DNA from: an uncultured Clostridia bacterium
GTDB taxonomy: Bacteria; Bacillota; Clostridia; Oscillospirales; Ruminococcaceae
Assembly (NCBI GenBank): GCA_938014915.1
Contig: CALLQQ010000120.1
Coordinates: 1-21,044 of the forward strand
DNA: 21,044 nt
Direction: 5' to 3'
This document shows positions 15,182 to 21,044 of the stretch, in pieces. Below the pieces are notes generated by a model, which did no database searches, was not told where the DNA came from, and saw only the letters and a program-made list of their open reading frames with translations. Both the position numbers and the translations under genes were made by a program. Position 1 is the first letter of the stretch. Every line of letters begins with the position of its first letter.

Positions 15182-17050
15182 CTAATTAATTCTTCCAAAT
15201 AACTTTTCAAGCTGCTTTTTCGTTAACACTACCATTGTTGGGCGACCGTGAGGGCAGTATCTTAAATGAGGATCGGAAAAGACCTTCTCCACAAGCACCT
15301 TGAGTTCAGCAGCGTCATTACTATCATTTGCCTTGATTGCCGCCTTGCAAGAAATTGAGTGATAGAGCGCATCTAGAATAGCGGGCGATATGTCATCTTT
15401 ACTTGCTATAATATTGCTTGCTATCTCGGATAAGATGAGTTCACTTTCGCCCTTTGTTAAAGTTGTTGGTACTTCGCTTACTTTTAGTTTGCCATTCGTT
15501 CCAACTTCAAATCCGAATCCCATTTGCCTCACAATATCTGCGTTATCAACTATTGCGTCGAACTCGTCTTTTGCCAATGTTATTTCAATTGGCGATAGTA
15601 ATACTTGCCCATTGCCGATTTGTTTATCTTTTTTTATTCTTTCATAAAGTAGCCTCTCATGTGCTGCATGTTTATCAACGACAATCACATCATCTTTAAC
15701 CTGTGCAATAACATAGGTTTTAAAGAGTTCACCAATTATATTAATCTCTATATTATCAACTGTTCCTTCAATTGATAAATTCTCCACTTCTTCTATTATG
15801 TCCTCTTTTTCGCTGAATGACTCATCATTAATATATTTAAATTCCTTAGTAATATCACGTTTGACAATTACATTCTCTTGCGGTTTTTTTGAAGTTTTGT
15901 ATTCCGATACTTGTGAAAAGAGCATCGATGGTGATATATCATCTGATTTCTCATTCGAAACAGTTATATTTGTATAGCTCGTATCAGATTTTTTAGTTTG
16001 GGCATCATTGAATTCATCATCAGCCTTCACAAATTTAGATACTTCAACTCGTCTGACTGTATCGTTTTTAATTAACGCACTCTTTATACCAAAGAAGATG
16101 CAATCAAAGATATGTTTATCGGTAGCGAATCTGACCTCTGTCTTAGCGGGATGCACATTTATATCAATAAGGCTTGGGTTAATTCTAATATTTAGAACAC
16201 AAGCCGGGAATCTATTCACCATAATCGTATCTTTATACGCAGCCTCAAGCGCTGATGTCATTACAGGTGCTTTTACAAATCTGCCATTAACAAAGAAATG
16301 TTGCATGGATCTATTGGCTCGACTCTGTAACGGTGCACAAGTATATCCTTCAACTTTTATGTTCTCGTATTCATAATCTACTGGTATTAATGTTGATGCA
16401 AAGCTATTGCCGAAAACAGAATATATCGCCGATAAAGCATCACCATTACCCGTTGTTGTGAGGGTTTGCTTTCCATCACGTATCATTCTAAACGATACTT
16501 CGGGGTGCGATAAGGCAATTTTATCTACCAATGCGGCAACATAGTTTGATTCGGTGGTTGACTTTTTCAAAAACTTTAATCTAGCTGGTGTGTTGTAAAA
16601 TAAATCTCGTATTACAATTGTAGTTCCATCAGGGCAACCAGCATTTTCAAGCTCGATTCCTTCAGCACCTTCGATAACATATCTAGCTCCGAATTGCTCG
16701 CTTTTTTTCTTAGAAGTAATCTCTACCCTTGCAACTGCCGCTACGGAGGCTAATGCCTCCCCCCTGAATCCTAGTGTCGATATATTATGTAAATCGTTCT
16801 GTGCTGCTATCTTGCTCGTTGCATGTCTTAAAAAAGCAGTGGGCAAATCATCTTTAGCGATGCCTTTCCCGTTATCGGTGACACGCATATAGCTAATTCC
16901 ACCATTACGGATCTCTATTGTTATAGAAGATGAACCCGCATCAATTGAATTTTCAATAAGTTCCTTTATCACGGACGAAGGACGTTCTATTACTTCACCG
17001 GCAGCGATTAATTCTGAAACAGCCTTATCTAAAACTTGAATTTTAGCCAA
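15182..17050 (-). CDS. mutL: DNA mismatch repair protein MutL (endonuclease type)
   Basis: GHKL ATPase that couples MutS mismatch recognition to strand incision. The N-terminal ATPase motifs are KELIENSIDAG at 29-39, DNGKG at 59-63 and GFRGEAL at 94-100. The linker from about 330 to 435 is poorly conserved. The C-terminal domain carries the metal-dependent nicking motif as DKHAAHERLLYE at 459-470 (consensus DQHAxxExxxxE, with Lys for Gln) and the metal-site CPHGRPT at 599-605. This is the type found in bacteria without MutH. The product is 622 residues. The start is TTG at 17050: AAGGGGAG lies about 4 bases upstream and the product begins MAKIQVLDK exactly like its relatives, with an in-frame TAA just before. 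It follows mutS by 17 bases. Confidence 0.97.
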   Translation of the reverse strand: MAKIQVLDKAVSELIAAGEVIERPSSVIKELIENSIDAGSSSITIEIRNGGISYMRVTDNGKGIAKDDLPTAFLRHATSKIAAQNDLHNISTLGFRGEALASVAAVARVEITSKKKSEQFGARYVIEGAEGIELENAGCPDGTTIVIRDLFYNTPARLKFLKKSTTESNYVAALVDKIALSHPEVSFRMIRDGKQTLTTTGNGDALSAIYSVFGNSFASTLIPVDYEYENIKVEGYTCAPLQSRANRSMQHFFVNGRFVKAPVMTSALEAAYKDTIMVNRFPACVLNIRINPSLIDINVHPAKTEVRFATDKHIFDCIFFGIKSALIKNDTVRRVEVSKFVKADDEFNDAQTKKSDTSYTNITVSNEKSDDISPSMLFSQVSEYKTSKKPQENVIVKRDITKEFKYINDESFSEKEDIIEEVENLSIEGTVDNIEINIIGELFKTYVIAQVKDDVIVVDKHAAHERLLYERIKKDKQIGNGQVLLSPIEITLAKDEFDAIVDNADIVRQMGFGFEVGTNGKLKVSEVPTTLTKGESELILSEIASNIIASKDDISPAILDALYHSISCKAAIKANDSNDAAELKVLVEKVFSDPHLRYCPHGRPTMVVLTKKQLEKLFGRIN

Positions 17051-17067
17051 TTAACTCCCCTTCTTTC

Positions 17068-19698
17068 CTATGATAAATTCGCTATCTCGTGTAGGAGATT
17101 TTTCGCTTCATCTTCCGTTAGCTCATCAATATTTAAGCCCTTTAATGAATTTATCATTTTATTCTGCTGCAATGTATTGAAGTCGATTTGCGTATCATCT
17201 TGCATTGCCTTTTTGATAGTATCCCATGTTTTTAATTTGCTAGAACGCTCCATATCAACTAGGAGTTCTTTAGCACGATTGATTACCGAATTCGGTATTC
17301 CTGCTAGCTTAGATACTTCAATACCATAGCTATCGTCGACACCGCCGGGAACACTCTTCCTTAAAAATTTTATCGTATCGTCATTTCCATCAACATTAGC
17401 TTTTTTACTGACGGCAACGCTAAAATTCTTTACTCCATCAATTTCATGTTCTAATGAAATGAGTTCGTGGTAATGCGTTGCAAACAGAGTTTTACATCCT
17501 AATCTGCGTGATGTGGCGATATGTTCCGCAACTGCATGTGCAATGCTTATTCCATCAAAAGTCGATGTTCCTCTACCGATTTCGTCGAGGATTACAAGGC
17601 TCCTTTTTGTTGCGTATTTAAGGATATCGGCAACTTCGCTCATTTCCACCATGAAAGTAGATTGTCCCGCCGTCAAATCGTCAGATGCACCAATACGGGT
17701 GAAAATCCTATCTACGATACCTATTCGAGCGGATTTCGCCGGGACGAAGCAACCAAGTTGCGCCATTAGCACAATTAATGCTACTTGTCGCATATATGTA
17801 GACTTCCCCGCCATATTGGGACCGGTTAGTATAATCATCTTGCAACTTGCCGTATCAATATAGGTATCATTCGGTACGAAAATTTCATCAGTTTGCATCG
17901 CCTCAACAACTGGATGCCTACCATCCTTAATATCTATCGTATTATCTAAAGTTATATCGGGACGATGATAGTCGTTATTCAATGACACAGTCGCAAAAGA
18001 GCAAAGCACATCTAACATGGCAATAGCGGCGGCAGTTTCCTGCACTTCAAGCAGGCTAGCTGCGATGTATTTTTTTATTTCTGCAAATATTTCAGCCTCA
18101 AGAGTTAGGCTTTTATCTTTTGCCCCGATAATTTTAGTTTCTATTTCTTTTAATTCATCGGTGATATAACGCTCTGCATTCGTGAGGGTTTGCTTTCTTA
18201 CATATGTGTCGGGAACATTCCCTATATTAGATTTTGAAACCTCAATAAAATACCCAAACACACGGTTATAACCAACTTTAAGATTTTTTATACCCGTCTT
18301 TTTGCGTTCATCTTCTTCTATTTCAGATAAGAATTCCTTACCATTCGTCACAATATGCCTTAAACTATCAAGTTCCTTGTTGAATCCATCTTTCAATACT
18401 CCACCATCTTTAAGATTCGCTGGTGGTTCGTCAACAATTGAGTTCTCTATAAGCACACGAATATCGTCAAGTGGGCTTAGGTTAGAATTTATCTCCTTCA
18501 GGAGTGCAACTTCAAATATGCTTAACTGTTCCTTTATTAATGGGAGTTTACGTGCTGTAAAGGCAAGGGAGCTTACATCTCTTGGAGTGGCTATTCCATA
18601 CACTACACGCGACATTAATCGCTCTAAATCATAAACTTTAGTTAATCCGTCCATAATCTCGCCTAGAACGATGGGGTTGTTCATCAATTCCTCTACGGCA
18701 TCGAGTCTTTTTAGTATCTTTGCAGGGTTTGTTAGCGGTTGTTCGATATATGTTTTGAGGAGCCTTTTCCCCATTGAAGTTTTCGTTTTATCCAATACCC
18801 ATAGTAGACTACCACGTTTTTCCTTGTTGCGAATTGTTTCAGTTAATTCTAAATTCCGCCGTGCAGCAAAATCAAGCACTAAGAATTCATCATCTTTGTG
18901 AAAATTAATATCGGTAAACCTCTGTATCGTATTTTTCTGCGTTTCCTGTATGTAGGAGAAAAGTGCACAAAGACTAGATCTAGCATAAGTATGTTCCTTA
19001 AATTCGGCAAGATTAATTGCATTATCCTTGAATTGGCTGGAAATAACACTGCTATCATCGCATTTGAAATCATCGTCATCGCACAAGACGCTAATACAGT
19101 TAGGTAGATGTTGCTTAATAAAGTTGTAAATCTCCTTGCAGGATAGGAATTCATCGTTATATAGAATTTCAGATGGCAGAAAACGTGAAATCTCGTTAAC
19201 TACATCATTCTGAACGGTTTTCCCCGATTTTTCAAAAACATGAACAGAGCCTGTTGACATATCGGCGAACGATATGCCAGCAGACCTGCCTTTTATATAT
19301 ATTGAGCATACATAATTATTTTTATTTTCATCCAGCATTGTCGATTCTACAAGAGTGCCCGGAGTAACAATCCTAACAACATCTCTATCGACGATGCCCT
19401 TACTAGATGCGGGATCGCTAGTTTGCTCACATATAGCAATTCGATAACCTTTATCAATAAGGCGCTTTATATAAATTTCACTACTATGGTGAGGAACACC
19501 GCACATTGGAGCACGGTTTTCCAGTCCGCAATCCCTGCCCGTTAAGGTCAGTTCTAATTCTTTGGCGACAAGTGAGGCATCATCAAAAAACATCTCATAA
19601 AAATCGCCGAGTCTAAAAAACACAATATGGTCAGGATATTTATTTTTAATTTCCATATATTGCTTCATCATCGGCGATAGTTTAGATAAGTCTTTCAA
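17068..19698 (-). CDS. mutS: DNA mismatch repair protein MutS
   Basis: Recognises mispairs and small loops and signals to MutL. At 876 residues it is typical MutS1. The mismatch-probing F-x-E motif is Phe33-Tyr-Glu35 in GDFYEMF. Walker A is GPNMAGKST at 626-634 and Walker B is LDEIGRGTS with Asp705-Glu706; STFMVEMSE lies between them and THYHEL after. The start is TTG at 19698. The residues that follow (KDLSKLSPMMKQYMEIK) match family N-termini, and no ATG with a ribosome site is available downstream. A GGAAAGAG site lies 9 bases upstream. The two codons directly before the TTG, in frame, are ATG TAA. It lies 39 bases after the YlbF-family gene and 17 bases before mutL. Confidence 0.97.
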   Translation of the reverse strand: MKDLSKLSPMMKQYMEIKNKYPDHIVFFRLGDFYEMFFDDASLVAKELELTLTGRDCGLENRAPMCGVPHHSSEIYIKRLIDKGYRIAICEQTSDPASSKGIVDRDVVRIVTPGTLVESTMLDENKNNYVCSIYIKGRSAGISFADMSTGSVHVFEKSGKTVQNDVVNEISRFLPSEILYNDEFLSCKEIYNFIKQHLPNCISVLCDDDDFKCDDSSVISSQFKDNAINLAEFKEHTYARSSLCALFSYIQETQKNTIQRFTDINFHKDDEFLVLDFAARRNLELTETIRNKEKRGSLLWVLDKTKTSMGKRLLKTYIEQPLTNPAKILKRLDAVEELMNNPIVLGEIMDGLTKVYDLERLMSRVVYGIATPRDVSSLAFTARKLPLIKEQLSIFEVALLKEINSNLSPLDDIRVLIENSIVDEPPANLKDGGVLKDGFNKELDSLRHIVTNGKEFLSEIEEDERKKTGIKNLKVGYNRVFGYFIEVSKSNIGNVPDTYVRKQTLTNAERYITDELKEIETKIIGAKDKSLTLEAEIFAEIKKYIAASLLEVQETAAAIAMLDVLCSFATVSLNNDYHRPDITLDNTIDIKDGRHPVVEAMQTDEIFVPNDTYIDTASCKMIILTGPNMAGKSTYMRQVALIVLMAQLGCFVPAKSARIGIVDRIFTRIGASDDLTAGQSTFMVEMSEVADILKYATKRSLVILDEIGRGTSTFDGISIAHAVAEHIATSRRLGCKTLFATHYHELISLEHEIDGVKNFSVAVSKKANVDGNDDTIKFLRKSVPGGVDDSYGIEVSKLAGIPNSVINRAKELLVDMERSSKLKTWDTIKKAMQDDTQIDFNTLQQNKMINSLKGLNIDELTEDEAKNLLHEIANLS

Positions 19699-19715
19699 TT
19701 ACATTCACTCTTTCC
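19696..19715 (-). promoter_or_regulatory. mutS translation start region with in-frame start-stop (ATG TAA) before the TTG
   Basis: The minus strand reads GGAAAGAGTGAATGTAATTG. ATG (19704-19702), TAA (19701-19699) and the mutS TTG (19698-19696) are consecutive codons in one frame. The purine-rich GGAAAGAG is within reach of both ATG and TTG. Initiation at the ATG would terminate at once next to the TTG, so the element could lower or couple mutS translation. Function is inference. Confidence 0.5.
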
Positions 19716-19737
19716 ACATCATTATAATTTATAGTCG

Positions 19738-20142
19738 TTAGCATCCTGAGCAGCCACTGCAACTACCGCTGCATGATGTATCTTCCACAACACAAGTTTC
19801 GGGATCTTCGCCATTTGCGGACATTGTGATAATCATATTTATCTCAGCCAACATACCATCCATATTCTTTTTTGCTTCGTTGAACAATGCCATATTGGGG
19901 TTTCCCATAATATCAGCATATAGGCGCTTTATTTCGGCATCTAATGCGGTTAATCTCTCTTGATCGGTATTTTCTTTGCCCATTGCATTGTTGAGGTCAA
20001 TTCTTTTTAAATTAAATTCACCTATCTTTTCCTGTAAAGCTGTATCTTCATCATTAATCTTTTTTGCAGCATGATATTCCTTATATCTATCGTCCTGCTG
20101 AATTAACTTCCCTAGTTCCCTTGTCATTTGAATTACATCCAT
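19738..20142 (-). CDS. YlbF-family regulator (RicF-like) with cysteine-rich C-terminus
   Basis: A 134-residue helical protein of the YlbF/YmcA family. In Bacillus, YlbF with YmcA and YaaT forms the Ric (Y) complex that binds iron-sulphur clusters and influences RNase Y-dependent mRNA maturation and development. Residues 1-100 are charged and helical (MTRELGKLIQQDDRYKEYHAAKKI and following). The tail CVVEDTSCSGSCSGCSGC has cysteines at 117, 124, 128, 131 and 134, the last being the final residue, which suits metal or cluster binding. An in-frame ATG at 20157 contains the GGAGG site lying 8 bases before the ATG at 20142, so the latter is chosen. It sits 18 bases after miaB and 39 before mutS. 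The assignment to YlbF rather than YmcA is uncertain. Confidence 0.82.
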   Translation of the reverse strand: MDVIQMTRELGKLIQQDDRYKEYHAAKKINDEDTALQEKIGEFNLKRIDLNNAMGKENTDQERLTALDAEIKRLYADIMGNPNMALFNEAKKNMDGMLAEINMIITMSANGEDPETCVVEDTSCSGSCSGCSGC

Positions 20143-20160
20143 TTTTTGTTCCTCCATATT

Positions 20161-21044
20161 TTACTGTATTATCTCACCGATAAGTGCCCATCCTAATGAT
20201 TTTACTATTTTGACACGCACGAAATCGCCAATAAGATTCTTATCACCATCGAAATCCACGATGATATTCCCCTCAGTCCTGCCGGTCAAAAGATCGGAAT
20301 CAGTCTTGCCCGACCCATCAACTAGAATTCTCATTTGTTTGCCAACATATTTAGCGAATTCCCTCCTAGCTATCTCTTTTTGTACGCTAAGAAGTTGAGT
20401 GAACCATTCTCCTTTTTGCTCATCGCTAACAACATCTTCCATCAATGCCGCCTTTGTACCTTCTCGCCTTGAGTAAATGAAGGTATATAGATTAATGTAT
20501 CCAACCTGCTTAATTAAATCCAATGTTTCCAAGAAGTCGCTATGCGTTTCTCCAGGGAATCCAACGATAATGTCGGACGATAAAGCAACATCTGGAATGC
20601 GCTTTTTAGCATATTCGATTAGCTCCATATATCTTGAAACAGTATAGTGGCGATTCATCTTCTTTAATATGCGATCACTGCCGCATTGGACAGGAAGATG
20701 AAGAAATTTGCTAACTTTGTCGCATTCGGCGATGGTGTCAATAAGTTCGAATGTAGCATCCTTTGGGTGTGACGTCATGAAGTTAATGCGAAAATCTCCC
20801 TCAATTTCGTTAAGCTTCTGGAGCAATCCCGCAAAAGTAATGCTTTCGTCAAGCCCTTTCCCATAGGAATTTACATTCTGCCCAAGTAGGGTAATGTCTT
20901 TATATCCGCTAGCTACAAGCTCCCTAACCTCTGCTATTATTGATTTTGATTGGCGGCTTTTCTCCCTACCCCTGACATACGGCACAACGCAGTAAGTGCA
21001 AAAGTTATTGCAACCATTCATAATAGGCACCCAAGCTTTAAAGT
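20161..21044 (-). CDS. miaB: tRNA methylthiotransferase MiaB (5' end outside window)
   Basis: Radical SAM enzyme that adds the methylthio group at C2 of i6A37 in tRNA, giving ms2i6A. The visible 293 residues start in the stretch FKAWVPIMNGCNNFCTYC, whose CNNFCTYC is the CxxxCxxC that binds the radical SAM cluster. This is followed by VPYVRGREKSR, HLPVQCGSDRILKKMNR, SSDIIVGFPGETHSDF and a C-terminal TRAM domain (LTGRTEGNIIVDFDG to SLGWALIGEI). The open frame continues to the window edge, so the GTG at 21030 is internal. The missing N-terminal part should carry the UPF0004 domain with three more cysteines. The WVPIMNGCNNFCTYC form separates MiaB from MtaB and RimO, though this is judged by eye. 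Confidence 0.95.
   Translation of the reverse strand, partial: FKAWVPIMNGCNNFCTYCVVPYVRGREKSRQSKSIIAEVRELVASGYKDITLLGQNVNSYGKGLDESITFAGLLQKLNEIEGDFRINFMTSHPKDATFELIDTIAECDKVSKFLHLPVQCGSDRILKKMNRHYTVSRYMELIEYAKKRIPDVALSSDIIVGFPGETHSDFLETLDLIKQVGYINLYTFIYSRREGTKAALMEDVVSDEQKGEWFTQLLSVQKEIARREFAKYVGKQMRILVDGSGKTDSDLLTGRTEGNIIVDFDGDKNLIGDFVRVKIVKSLGWALIGEIIQ

Noticed and set aside
16008..16376. Plus-strand open frame opposite mutL
   Set aside because: Covers conserved MutL ATPase-domain codons on the other strand; no independent coding sign.
18879..19154. Second minus-strand frame inside mutS
   Set aside because: Lies out of frame within intact mutS and shows no recognisable domain; overlap by chance.
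19721..19726. TATAAT in the 39-base gap before mutS
   Set aside because: The gap is AT-rich and there is no TG element or -35-like hexamer at proper spacing, so a chance match is likely.
21030..21030. GTG as start of miaB
   Set aside because: The frame stays open to the window edge and the residues before it (FKAW) match conserved internal MiaB sequence.
1..21044. Mobile elements, phage genes, CRISPR, toxin-antitoxin or defence genes
   Set aside because: Nothing found: no transposase or integrase motifs, no regularly spaced repeats, and nearly all DNA is assigned to conserved housekeeping genes.

Overview
The window is a low-GC, gene-dense chromosomal segment of an endospore-forming member of the Firmicutes, most likely a Clostridia relative. 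Evidence: a YunB-type sporulation gene, the Bacillus/Clostridium-type division block (yggS, sepF, ylmH, divIVA followed by ileS, lspA, rluD), a transketolase split into two subunits, and MutL of the endonuclease type. Every gene supported lies on the minus strand, so transcription runs from high to low coordinates. No tRNA, rRNA, CRISPR array, insertion sequence or prophage gene was seen. The longest gap without a gene is 107 bases, so no stretch over 300 bases is empty.

Layout in transcription order. (1) 21044 to 14220, tRNA A37 modification and mismatch repair: miaB (5' end outside the window), a YlbF-family gene with a cysteine-rich tail, mutS, mutL, miaA. (2) 14184 to 9890, hfq and a division block: hfq, an unassigned membrane-anchored HlyD-like protein, yggS, sepF, ylmH, divIVA. 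(3) 9864 to 5510: ileS, lspA, rluD. (4) 5491 to 2859: a Cof-type HAD phosphatase and the two transketolase subunits, followed by a terminator-like hairpin. (5) 2751 to 1: yunB, then ligA, which has its own extended -10 promoter and runs off the low-coordinate edge.

From miaB to the transketolase C subunit, gaps are 2 to 39 bases and three junctions overlap, so one or a few very long polycistronic messages are likely. An internal extended -10 promoter is visible before hfq. MiaA and MiaB catalyse consecutive steps of ms2i6A37 synthesis. MutS and MutL form the mismatch-repair core. SepF and DivIVA are division or polar scaffold proteins, YlmH handles stalled ribosomes and YggS buffers PLP. Compared with the Bacillus subtilis order, ylmG is absent between sepF and ylmH and ylyA is absent between ileS and lspA.

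Most of the window is conserved housekeeping DNA and I do not see a clear-cut novel defence or mobile system. The most promising leads are the orphan HlyD-like protein at the head of the division block, the cysteine-tailed YlbF protein directly after miaB, an in-frame ATG-TAA-TTG arrangement at the mutS start, and a DivIVA with a long acidic extension and an altered membrane-binding tip.
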